Assembly: GCA_947474595.1 (NCBI GenBank)
Contig: CANJIV010000002.1
Coordinates: 1-64,000, forward strand
Length of the DNA: 64,000 nt
Direction of reading: 5' to 3'
Source: Solirubrobacterales bacterium
GTDB taxonomy: Bacteria > Actinomycetota > Thermoleophilia > Solirubrobacterales > Solirubrobacteraceae
A program made the position numbers and the translations under genes. The notes beneath the pieces were generated by a model. The model saw only the letters and a program-made list of their open reading frames with translations. It had not been told where the DNA came from and searched no databases. Positions 44,333 to 52,198 of this stretch are shown piece by piece (within the stretch, counting starts at the first letter, position 1; every line of letters starts with the position of its first letter).

Positions 44333-44764
44333 CTAGACCACCAACGCAGTGGCGCCGCGAATCTCAACGATCTCGACGTGCTCACCGACTTCAATCGCGT
44401 ATCCATGTTCGTAACAGCGCGCGGTCCATACCTCGCCGTTGCTTAGACGAATGGCTCCGACGGCATTTTCATTTACGACCCGTTCTACGACGATCGCCTG
44501 ACGGCCCACGAGCGCCGCCGACCCCTTCCTGATCCGTGCTGAGGTCTTGACATGCGAGCGCGCTACTGGGCGCAGCACCAACAACAAAACCAGCGCGGTG
44601 ATTACAAAAATCGCCCACGCTAGGATCGTGCCGGCTCCCACTGCCGAGACGAGAGCAGCAAGAAACGCGCCTCCCGCGAAGGGGGCGAGAAAGAAGCTGA
44701 GCGTCACCATCTCGGCTATTACGAGCACGATGGCGACGATGGTCCAGATGACCCAAGGGTCCAT
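44333..44764 (-). CDS. NfeD-like membrane protein
   Basis: 143 residues with three or so hydrophobic segments (about 4-25, 28-50, 51-68) and a C-terminal OB-fold (GRQAIVVERVVNENAVGAIRL, VEIVEIRGATALVV). This is the short NfeD form, which in other bacteria works with SPFH/flotillin-type proteins in membrane microdomains. No SPFH gene is adjacent. It is wedged between ftsY and ffh with zero spacing to ffh, so it is cotranscribed with the targeting genes. Confidence 0.87.
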   Translation of the reverse strand: MDPWVIWTIVAIVLVIAEMVTLSFFLAPFAGGAFLAALVSAVGAGTILAWAIFVITALVLLLVLRPVARSHVKTSARIRKGSAALVGRQAIVVERVVNENAVGAIRLSNGEVWTARCYEHGYAIEVGEHVEIVEIRGATALVV

Positions 44765-44804
44765 ACCTCAGGCGAGTTTAGCTGAGCACGGCGACTAATC
44801 GGCC

Positions 44805-45809
44805 TCAGGCCAGCAGAGCGCGGGCGAACTCATCGGCGTCGAAGGGCCGAAGATCCTCGAGCGCCTCTCCTACTCCGATCAGCTTTACCGCAATCCCCAG
44901 CTCGCGCGCGATTGCTAATGCGATGCCGCCCTTTGCAGTGCCGTCGAGCTTGGTCAAGATAATGCCGTCCACGGCCACGGCCTCGGCAAAGAGTTGGGCT
45001 TGGCGCACCCCGTTTTGCCCAGTTGTGGCGTCAATAGTCAGCAGAGTCTCGTGCGGGGCGCCTGGCAGCTGCTTGGCAATCACGCGTCGAATCTTTGCCA
45101 GCTCGGCCATCAGGTCAGCCTGGGTGTGAAGCCGACCAGCGGTATCAATGATGGCGACATCTGCGCCAGTCGATCGCGCTTTGGTGATCGTCTCAAAGGC
45201 GACCGCTCCAGGATCTCCGCCTGGCGGACCGATCACAATGTCGCAGCCCGCGCGCTTAGCCCACTCTTCTAGCTGCTCCGCTGCTGCCGCTCGAAACGTA
45301 TCGGCCGCGCCGATCACCACCTTCTTGGCGAGCTCCTGCTGAAGATGCCATGCCAACTTGCCAATCGAAGTCGTCTTTCCGGTCCCGTTGACTCCAACGA
45401 CAAGGATCACTGTTGGCTCGGGCCTAAGGTCGATGCTAGCGTCGCTAACAGTTGCAACCTCGACTAGCAACTCGATCAAGCGCCGGTTGAGCGCTTCGGG
45501 CGAAGATAGATCGTCGTTATTGGCTTCGCGCTCGAGCCTTGCGACTACCTCAGCAGTAGTCGCTACGCCGACGTCGGCAGCGATCAGCGCCTCCTCAAGG
45601 CGTTCCCACCCCTCTTGATCAAGATCGCCCGCCTGAAGCGTCGCGCCTACTTCGGCCGCCAGCGCCTGGCGGGTCTTGCGGAGATTGTCGCGCAAGCGCG
45701 CGAACCTCCCACGTGGCTCGTCAGAGGGGCCGTCGGCGACCTCCTCGACGACAGGCGCAAGACTGAGGGCGTCGTCGGTTATAAAGAGTTCTTGCCAGCT
45801 ACGGGCCAT
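44805..45809 (-). CDS. ftsY: Signal recognition particle receptor FtsY
   Basis: SRP-receptor GTPase. The NG core is complete: GVNGTGKTTSIGKLA, DTFRAAAAEQLEEWA, DTAGRLHTQADLMAEL, TKLDGTAKGGIALAI and LIGVGEALEDLRPFD. At 334 residues it has only a short N-terminal region (about 30 residues) instead of the long acidic A domain of E. coli. Membrane contact would rest on the basic amphipathic start of the N domain (RFARLRDNLRKTRQAL). 24 bp separate it from smc. Confidence 0.97.
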   Translation of the reverse strand: MARSWQELFITDDALSLAPVVEEVADGPSDEPRGRFARLRDNLRKTRQALAAEVGATLQAGDLDQEGWERLEEALIAADVGVATTAEVVARLEREANNDDLSSPEALNRRLIELLVEVATVSDASIDLRPEPTVILVVGVNGTGKTTSIGKLAWHLQQELAKKVVIGAADTFRAAAAEQLEEWAKRAGCDIVIGPPGGDPGAVAFETITKARSTGADVAIIDTAGRLHTQADLMAELAKIRRVIAKQLPGAPHETLLTIDATTGQNGVRQAQLFAEAVAVDGIILTKLDGTAKGGIALAIARELGIAVKLIGVGEALEDLRPFDADEFARALLA

Positions 45810-45833
45810 CGTCTGCCAACTTCCCGTCCAGCT

Positions 45834-48800
45834 TTAGGCGGCGCCGACTAACGGCTCTACGGCGACGATTGCGGGCAGTTTACGTGAGATTACCTTGGAC
45901 ACGCCATCGTCGGCCATCGAGATGCCATAGACGGTATCGGCGGCCTCCATCGTGCGCTTCTGGTGGGTCACGACGATGAACTGAGCGGTATCTGCGTGGG
46001 CTCGCAGGAGAGTTAGGAAGCGATCTATATTGAGGTCGTCCAACGCTGCCTCTACCTCGTCGAGCACATAGAAGGGGCATGGACGGGCAAGGAAGATCGC
46101 GAAGAGGAAGGCCAGAGCTGTCATTGATTTCTCTCCGCCGGAGAGCAGCGATAGACGCCTCATCGACTTTCCAGCCGGAGTCATCTCAATCTCGATACCG
46201 AGCAGATCTTCTTCATCAATAGCGCGCTCTTCTGCCTCGGCAGCAGCTTCATCGCCATCCTCGGATGCCGCTTGAGATTGAGCTTCTCCGCCGTCGTCAA
46301 CGGACTCTCCGCCGAGCACTCGACGTTGGCTTGTCTCCTCACGGACAAGACGCAGGCGACCACGGCCACCGGGAAATAACTCTGAAACAACCTGTTCGAA
46401 GTTAGTTGCCGCCAAGGCAAAGGTCTCCTCAAAGGCCTCGCGGATGCGGCGGTCGGTGTCAGTTATCAACGACTGGAGTTCGCGTAACGCCGTTTCGAGG
46501 TCTTGCCGCTGGGTCTCAAGCTCTTCAACATGGGCCAACGCCTCTGCGTACTCGTCCTTAGCCAGTGGGTTGACCGGACCTAGCTGCTCACGCCGGCGTG
46601 CAAGGCGCTCTATACGTAAAGCCAACGCCTCGCGCTCGGCTTGGGGTAGCGGTTCAGTCGTCGCCTCTGCTGGCAGCTCTAGGGTCGCCGCCAGCCCATT
46701 GAGATCGCTGTCGGCTTCAGCGAGCTGATCGCGAGACTGTTGGGCAGCGACCTCGGCTGCGGTTAGGCCATCGGCGAGGGTACGCAGGCGACCTTGAAGT
46801 GCAGCCTCCTCCTGGGCACAGGTGCGTAGCGCGACTGCCAGCTGTTCGCCAGTGGCGCGATCCTGGTCGAGCTGAGCCTGGAGTGTCTGGGCGCGCTGGC
46901 CGATTACTTCAACGGCCGTGGTCAGCGCCTCAATCAGAAGCGCGGCGTCGGGAGCGAGGGCTGCGATTAGATCGATCCGCTCGCGTTCGCGCTGCAGTCG
47001 TAGGTCACGGGCCGCGCGCGAAGCCTCAGAGCGCTGGGCCAAGAGGCGCTCTGCCGCCAGTGCTGTATCGAGTTCAGCTCGACGAACCGCCATGGCGCTC
47101 TCGTCGGGCGCAACGCGGCGCTGCTCTTGAGCACGCGCTGCGCGGCGCTCCTCTTCAGCGGCGTCATCACGGCTACGCTGAGCGCCACGGTGTGCTGTGT
47201 TGGCGCCGTCACGGACTCCATCGGCTGCCGCGACGGCCGCGGATGCTGCCTCGACGGCAGCGATAGCTCCTTGCTCTGCGCTCACTGCGCTCGTGGTTTG
47301 AGCTACCAATTGCTCGCGGTGATTGCGCTGCTCGAGCACTCGATCTTCTCCGCCCGCGGGTACCTGGCGCAGCTCGCGCGAGGCCCCGAACCAGACGCGG
47401 CCAGCGACCGTTACCGCGGTGCCGCGAAAGCCATCCGGGAGGTCGTTGAGTGACTCGACTACCCAACTATCTGCCAATAGAGCGCTCGCCACGGCGAGCG
47501 CTTCGCTGCCGCCGCTGACGCGAGAGATCAGCGGCTGAGCGCCTGGCAGTGGCGGGGCGCCGAGGTCTGTCGTGGGTGTTGACCCAGGCTTAGGGGTGAC
47601 AATCGCGCTGCCGCCATCGGCGCCGGCCTTGTCGAGTATCGCATCGCCATCTGCGATGTTGGCTGCAATTGCTGCGCGCAGCCGACCACCTAGTGCTGCT
47701 GCGAGGGCAAGCTCGTATCCTGGTTGGGCCTGGAGGTCGTCCGCTAGAGCTGGGGCGCCACCAGGAGCGCCACCGTGGAGGCGCAGGAACTGATTGACGG
47801 CCGCGAGGTCTGACCCGATCCGCGCAGATTCGCGACGGGCCGCCTCGGCCGTACGTTCGCTCTGGCGCAGGGCATCGCGCGCTGTCTCTGCGGCTAGATC
47901 GGCAACCTGCAGCGCCTTAAGACTCTCGCCCACTTCGACTTCACGCGCACCAAGCAGCTCAGCGGCCGTAGCCCTGCGGGCTTCGAGGCCGACGATATCG
48001 CGTGCGAGCTCAGCCTCACGATCGGCATCCAAGGCGATCAGTTCAGCCTCTAGGCCGGCGACTCGCACGACTGCCTGCTCGTCCGGCACGTCAGCGGCGA
48101 TTTCAGCCTCTAGCGCCGCGATCGCTGCCGACGCATTTGCGCTGCTGCGTTCAAGAAACACCGCTGTGGCGCGGGTCTGCTCGAGGCGCATTGCGACTCT
48201 CTCGCTGGCCGATTTGGTTGCGAAGGCTACGCCTGAGCGCTGTTCGCGCTCTTCACTGCGGCGGGCCAGTGCTGACTCGGCCGCCTCACGTCGCTTCCCT
48301 ACGCTGACCAGCTCAGCGTCGATCTCGTCGCGCTGGGTCCGTGCTGCGACGACTTGCGCCTGTGCTGCGGCCAGCTTCTCACGGCCCGAACGTACGTCGT
48401 CGCGAGCAAGGTCCCACCGTGCTTCGGCACTTTGACGCTGAAGGCGTTCGTGTAGCTCGGCGGATTCCGCCTGACGTTTAAGCGGCTTTAAGCGCGTGCG
48501 CGCCTCCCGCTCAACGTCAAGGCAACGATCGAGATTGTCTTGGGTGCGTGCGAGCTTAAGCTGGGCACGGTGGCGACGCTTGCGATGCTTGCCTAGCCCC
48601 GCGGCCTCCTCTACAAGCATGCGGCGATCGCGCGGCTTGGATGTCACGACGCCCTCTACACGCCCTTGGGAGACAACAGAGTGCATCTCCTTTCCTAGCC
48701 CGGTGTCGGACATCACCTCCAAGACGTCGACCAAACGACAGCGTGCCCCATTTAATCGGTACTCGCCCTCACCCGAGCGGTCTAGTCGCCTTGAAACAGA

Positions 48801-49094
48801 GATCTCAGAGAACTCACTATCTAGAGCTCCATCGCCGTTGTCGATGACGACTTCCACCTCGGCGCTATTACGGGCCTGCTGGCCGCGAGCGCCGGAGAAA
48901 ATCACGTCCTGCATCGATTGGCCTCGCACCGCCAGCGGCGACTGCTCACCCAACGCCCAAAGCACAGCGTCAGTGACGTTGGACTTGCCCGAGCCGTTAG
49001 GGCCAACGATCACGCTGATGCCAGGACCGAACTCCAAGCGGGTTCTGTCGGGGAAGGACTTAAAGCCCTTGAGCGTGATCGACTTCAGATGCAT
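45834..49094 (-). CDS. smc: Chromosome segregation protein SMC
   Basis: Condensin ATPase, 1086 residues. Head N-half with Walker A GPNGSGKS at 31-38. Coiled-coil arm, hinge at roughly 480-610 (ELALAAALGGRL), returning coil, then head C-half with signature LLSGGEKS at about 983-990 and Walker B FYVLDEVEAALDD. An acidic insert of roughly 35-40 residues (ESVDDGGEAQ to AIDEEDL) precedes the GIEIEMTPAGK strand. ATG 49094 is fixed by the GAGGTG ribosome-binding site 5 bases upstream and by the MHLKSITLKGFKSF start. Longer frames run into rnc. ScpA/ScpB are not in the window. Confidence 0.96.
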   Translation of the reverse strand: MHLKSITLKGFKSFPDRTRLEFGPGISVIVGPNGSGKSNVTDAVLWALGEQSPLAVRGQSMQDVIFSGARGQQARNSAEVEVVIDNGDGALDSEFSEISVSRRLDRSGEGEYRLNGARCRLVDVLEVMSDTGLGKEMHSVVSQGRVEGVVTSKPRDRRMLVEEAAGLGKHRKRRHRAQLKLARTQDNLDRCLDVEREARTRLKPLKRQAESAELHERLQRQSAEARWDLARDDVRSGREKLAAAQAQVVAARTQRDEIDAELVSVGKRREAAESALARRSEEREQRSGVAFATKSASERVAMRLEQTRATAVFLERSSANASAAIAALEAEIAADVPDEQAVVRVAGLEAELIALDADREAELARDIVGLEARRATAAELLGAREVEVGESLKALQVADLAAETARDALRQSERTAEAARRESARIGSDLAAVNQFLRLHGGAPGGAPALADDLQAQPGYELALAAALGGRLRAAIAANIADGDAILDKAGADGGSAIVTPKPGSTPTTDLGAPPLPGAQPLISRVSGGSEALAVASALLADSWVVESLNDLPDGFRGTAVTVAGRVWFGASRELRQVPAGGEDRVLEQRNHREQLVAQTTSAVSAEQGAIAAVEAASAAVAAADGVRDGANTAHRGAQRSRDDAAEEERRAARAQEQRRVAPDESAMAVRRAELDTALAAERLLAQRSEASRAARDLRLQRERERIDLIAALAPDAALLIEALTTAVEVIGQRAQTLQAQLDQDRATGEQLAVALRTCAQEEAALQGRLRTLADGLTAAEVAAQQSRDQLAEADSDLNGLAATLELPAEATTEPLPQAEREALALRIERLARRREQLGPVNPLAKDEYAEALAHVEELETQRQDLETALRELQSLITDTDRRIREAFEETFALAATNFEQVVSELFPGGRGRLRLVREETSQRRVLGGESVDDGGEAQSQAASEDGDEAAAEAEERAIDEEDLLGIEIEMTPAGKSMRRLSLLSGGEKSMTALAFLFAIFLARPCPFYVLDEVEAALDDLNIDRFLTLLRAHADTAQFIVVTHQKRTMEAADTVYGISMADDGVSKVISRKLPAIVAVEPLVGAA

Positions 49095-49098
49095 AGCT

Positions 49099-49770
49099 TC
49101 ACCTCGTGAGCCTATCCAGCGACTCGGCGGCTGCAGCTTGCTCGGCGTCTTTCTTGCTTCGACCGACACCTCGACCTAGCTCGCGATCGCCTACCGAGGC
49201 TGCTATTTCAAAGGACCGATCATGGGGAGGGCCATCTTCAGACTCGACCGTGTAGACCACGACTTCCCCTCGCCGAGCCAGCTGTTCTTGAAGGGCGGAC
49301 TTGAAGTCCAGTGGATTCTCAAGTGCATCTTGGACCTCGCGAGCGAACGCCTCTACAACAGCCGCGGCGGTCGTTTCGAATCCGTGAACCAGATAACACC
49401 CACCGATGATTGCTTCCATCACCGACGCTAAGACCCGCTCCGTAGCGACCAGGTCTTCGACACTGCGCCCCCCACCAGTTGGAGCTGCCGCACGCAGACG
49501 ATCAGCGACACCGAGTCGATCGGCCACTTCGCGACAGGCTCGTCCTGAGACGGCTTGGGCTCGAACCTTTGTGAGTCGACCAGCCCCATACTGATCGCGA
49601 TCTAGGCTTGGGTAGAGACTCGTCGTCAGTGCAAGGCTCAGCACACTGTCGCCGAGAAAGGCTAAGCGCTCGTATGAATCGGCTCGGCGATCGGTCCACG
49701 AGGCGTGCGTGAAGACCTGCCGAACGAGATCGTCGGGGAGATCATTGAGCAGGGCCGCTAGGCGCTCCAG
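49099..49770 (-). CDS. rnc: Ribonuclease III with altered active site
   Basis: 223 residues if begun at CTG 49770: RNase III domain (about 1-150) and C-terminal double-stranded-RNA-binding domain (about 155-222), joined by the normal DFKSALQEQL linker. The first ATG/GTG/TTG in frame (GTG 49644) lies inside the signature motif and would delete a catalytic aspartate. CTG 49770 has GAGG 9 bases upstream and lies 11 bp past the acpP stop. The signature reads ERLAFLGDS, so E. coli Glu41 is Ala37 here, and the Asp114 position is Ser116 (ASVMEA). Asp41 and Glu119 are kept. Activity may therefore be changed or lost, while dsRNA binding looks intact. Confidence 0.88.
   Translation of the reverse strand: MERLAALLNDLPDDLVRQVFTHASWTDRRADSYERLAFLGDSVLSLALTTSLYPSLDRDQYGAGRLTKVRAQAVSGRACREVADRLGVADRLRAAAPTGGGRSVEDLVATERVLASVMEAIIGGCYLVHGFETTAAAVVEAFAREVQDALENPLDFKSALQEQLARRGEVVVYTVESEDGPPHDRSFEIAASVGDRELGRGVGRSKKDAEQAAAAESLDRLTR
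49100..49105 (-). promoter_or_regulatory. Ribosome-binding site of smc
   Basis: GAGGTG on the minus strand, 5 bases before the ATG at 49094 and overlapping the rnc stop codon. It selects this start over the in-frame upstream alternative at 49169, which would overlap rnc by 70 bases. Confidence 0.75.
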
Positions 49771-49781
49771 CGTTCAGAGCC

Positions 49782-50036
49782 TCATGCGGCGCCCGCCGCG
49801 CCGGCGGCGAGCACGAAGTCAATCGCTTGGCCAACCGTGAGGATCTTCGCCGCTTGATCGTCGGCCATTCTTACTCCGTAGGAATCCTCTAGCTCTTGGA
49901 CCAGCGTGTATAGGTCGAGCGAGTCGGCCTCTAGGTCTTCCTTGAAACGCGTCGTTTCGGAGATCGATGCACCGTCAACCTCTAACTCGTCGACGAGGTG
50001 TTTACGGATCAGCTCTAAGACGGATTCACGGTCCAT
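49782..50036 (-). CDS. acpP: Acyl carrier protein
   Basis: 84-residue carrier of growing fatty-acyl chains. The phosphopantetheine serine is in EADSLDLYTLV, and four acidic helices are predicted. It overlaps plsX by one base and precedes rnc by 11 bp. An Ala/Gly-rich C-terminal tail (AAGAAGAA) extends slightly beyond the usual end. The plsX-acpP-rnc-smc order is typical. Confidence 0.96.
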   Translation of the reverse strand: MDRESVLELIRKHLVDELEVDGASISETTRFKEDLEADSLDLYTLVQELEDSYGVRMADDQAAKILTVGQAIDFVLAAGAAGAA

Positions 50037-51076
50037 TAAGCGTCAACGCTAGAGCCATCCCCGGACGGGGACGACCGCAGCGCTCCAGCGGCCTCGAGCG
50101 CCGCGTGAGTGCGACCGACTAGGTCTTCGCGGACGCCGCGCTCAGCGAGCTCGATTGCGCGCGCGAAGCCGCGACGGGTGAAGCGACCGTGCGTGACGAC
50201 ACCCAAGCGGCGCAATCCCAGCATGTAGGCACCCCCCGTAGTCTCGGGATCGAGTTCGTCGCGCAACTCGCGTATGCCGGGTGCTAGCAGCAAGCCACCG
50301 GCCCTATCGCGCAGCGAACCCTTGCTGACGTCGCCTATCGCCTTGAGCATGGTCGCAAGCGACCCCTCCATTACCTTGAGAGTCACGTTGCCGGTGAAGC
50401 CATCCATAACAACAACGTCGGCGACCCCAGCGGTAACGTCGTTGCCTTCGATGTTGCCGATGAACTCTAGATCCGGCGCGCCAGCCATCAGGGTCGACAG
50501 CTGGTTATGAGCCTCGATCACCAACGGCGTGCCTTTGGTGGGCTCGCTGCCGTTGGAGAGCAGCCCCACGCGTGGACACGCTATGCCAAGAACGGCGCGG
50601 GAGAAGGCCACTCCCATAAACGCAAACTGGACGAGATATTCAGAGCGAACCTCAACGTTTGCCCCGACGTCGAGCAGGAGCGCTGGAGAGCCCGGGATGG
50701 GCATTGGGATGGCTAGGGCTGGGCGATAGATTCCCGCTGCCCTGCGAATATTAAAAAGTCCAGCTGCCAACGCAGTGCCAGTCGAACCGCCGGAGACCAG
50801 AGCATCGGCGTCGCCACACGCGACCGCCTTTGCAGCTTGAACAATCGACGACTCGGGCGTGCTGCGAGCGGCTCTCGCCGAATCTGAAGCCTTCGCGATC
50901 GAGACCGGGGCATCTACGACTTCGACGCCATCAGGGACCTCTCCGATCTCCTGGGCGGGTCCGAAGATGAGCACGCGTGTTCCACGTGCTGCTGCGACTG
51001 CAGCGCCAGCCGCAACCTCGCTTGGACCTAGGTCGGCGCCGTTGGCGTCAACCGCAACCGTGATTCTCTTAGCCAT
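50036..51076 (-). CDS. plsX: Phosphate acyltransferase PlsX
   Basis: Converts acyl-ACP to acyl phosphate for phospholipid synthesis. 346 residues. Motifs: VAVDANGADLGPSEVAAGA at the start, ALVSGGSTGTALAAGLF, LLDVGANVEVRSEYLVQFAFMG, and VVMDGFTGNVTLKVMEG. The common D-x-M-G-G-D start is replaced by DANGAD, a variation in the first loop. It lies between rpmF (14-bp gap) and acpP. Confidence 0.94.
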   Translation of the reverse strand: MAKRITVAVDANGADLGPSEVAAGAAVAAARGTRVLIFGPAQEIGEVPDGVEVVDAPVSIAKASDSARAARSTPESSIVQAAKAVACGDADALVSGGSTGTALAAGLFNIRRAAGIYRPALAIPMPIPGSPALLLDVGANVEVRSEYLVQFAFMGVAFSRAVLGIACPRVGLLSNGSEPTKGTPLVIEAHNQLSTLMAGAPDLEFIGNIEGNDVTAGVADVVVMDGFTGNVTLKVMEGSLATMLKAIGDVSKGSLRDRAGGLLLAPGIRELRDELDPETTGGAYMLGLRRLGVVTHGRFTRRGFARAIELAERGVREDLVGRTHAALEAAGALRSSPSGDGSSVDA

Positions 51077-51090
51077 GTCCTTAAAAGACG

Positions 51091-51288
51091 CTAAGCGACA
51101 GCGTCGCCGTCGCCTGAAGGCGCGACGATCTCACGGCCGCCATACGTCCCACAAACCGAGCAGACCCGATGGGGCAGGCGGGGGCTGTGGCACTGGGGAC
51201 ACGCGTTAAATGCCGGCACAGCCATCTTGTGGTTGGCGCGGCGCTTGCGGGTGCGGGCTTTTGACTGTTTTTGCTTTGGGACTGCCAT
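51091..51288 (-). CDS. rpmF: 50S ribosomal protein L32
   Basis: 65 residues with the family start MAVPKQKQSKARTRKRR and a zinc-binding arrangement (CPQCHSP, then CSVCGTY). The cysteines make this the zinc-dependent C+ form. A short C-terminal extension (APSGDGDAVA) follows the usual end. It is part of the DUF177-rpmF-plsX-acpP run. Confidence 0.97.
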   Translation of the reverse strand: MAVPKQKQSKARTRKRRANHKMAVPAFNACPQCHSPRLPHRVCSVCGTYGGREIVAPSGDGDAVA

Positions 51289-51329
51289 TAGACGCGCAAG
51301 GCTAGCAGCCGAGGCGCCGCGGCGGTCGT

Positions 51330-51860
51330 CTAGTCGTCGCGATCGACATTTAGATCGAGCTCGCTTAGCTTTGCCCAGCGAGGATCTGGCGGCGCTGGAT
51401 GGGCGTGTTCGGGGTCGGCGTTGAGATTAACCCCACACTGCGTACACAGGCCAGCGCAAGCCGGGCGACAGAGGACTTGAGATGGCAGGGCTAGGCTAAG
51501 TGCTTCACGGACCCAGCTGTGGACGTCCAAGATGCCGTCAGCCAGATAGGGGCTAGTGAGCTCCTCCCCTCCCCCCGGCTGATCGATCTCGCGTATGTCG
51601 ACTTCAAACGAAGGCTCGGCTGGCTCTAAGCAGCGCATGCACGGGCCATGAAGTGCCGCACTAAACCGCAGGCGGAAGGCGTAGCCGTAGCCGGTCGTAC
51701 GATCTATATCGAGTCGAAAGCCGACGGGATCGGGAGCCACCTCGTAGCGATCGGCGCCGAGCTCAAAGAGGTCAACGCCCGTAAAAAGCTCGACGCTTCG
51801 GCTCTCGCCAGAGGTGAGCCTAAGTCGACCAATGTCATATTCGTCACTCAGCGATGCCAT
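51330..51860 (-). CDS. DUF177 (YceD) family protein
   Basis: 176 residues. The family is found next to rpmF in most bacteria and in plants is linked to 23S rRNA accumulation. The C-terminal signature CRPACAGLCTQCGVNLN with four cysteines is a likely metal site, and DPRWAKLSEL is the usual ending. The N-terminal half is beta-rich. It lies 41 bp upstream of rpmF, which supports a ribosome-assembly role. Confidence 0.9.
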   Translation of the reverse strand: MASLSDEYDIGRLRLTSGESRSVELFTGVDLFELGADRYEVAPDPVGFRLDIDRTTGYGYAFRLRFSAALHGPCMRCLEPAEPSFEVDIREIDQPGGGEELTSPYLADGILDVHSWVREALSLALPSQVLCRPACAGLCTQCGVNLNADPEHAHPAPPDPRWAKLSELDLNVDRDD

Positions 51861-51884
51861 GGCCGCAATACCTTCTGGCCTTGA

Positions 51885-52151
51885 CTACTTATCGCTGCTC
51901 TTGGCGCCGCTCTTGGCGCCGCGCCGACCCGCTATGTAGCCGACGCCGATTCCTAGCAAGAGCCCAATCACAATCACTACAAAAAGCGGCACGGTAATCG
52001 TAACGATCCAGAACTGGACGCTAACGTCGTCAAAGTTGGTCAGGGCGAACCAGATGACCAAACCAATGGCGATCAGCGCAGGAGCGGCTCCCTTGAGAGC
52101 ACTGCCGGTTTTTTGGCCTACGGCCGTCTGGTCGTTCTCCGATGAGGTCAT
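51885..52151 (-). CDS. LapA-domain small membrane protein
   Basis: 88 residues with two transmembrane helices (about 22-40 and 53-72). FALTNFDDVSVQFWIV between them and a basic GRRGAKSGAKSSDK tail follow the LapA/DUF1049 pattern of small inner-membrane proteins. In proteobacteria the family takes part in lipopolysaccharide assembly, but actinobacterial members have no established role. It lies between the acyl-CoA synthetase and DUF177 genes, 24 bp from the latter. Confidence 0.8.
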   Translation of the reverse strand: MTSSENDQTAVGQKTGSALKGAAPALIAIGLVIWFALTNFDDVSVQFWIVTITVPLFVVIVIGLLLGIGVGYIAGRRGAKSGAKSSDK

Positions 52152-52198
52152 AGACAGATTCTAAGGCGTTATTGGTCCGCGCACCCCCTCCGGCTGGG

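Noticed and set aside
45834-49169. Longer SMC starting at 49169
   Set aside because: It would overlap rnc by about 70 bases and add 25 unrelated residues. GAGGTG 5 bases before ATG 49094 marks the true start.
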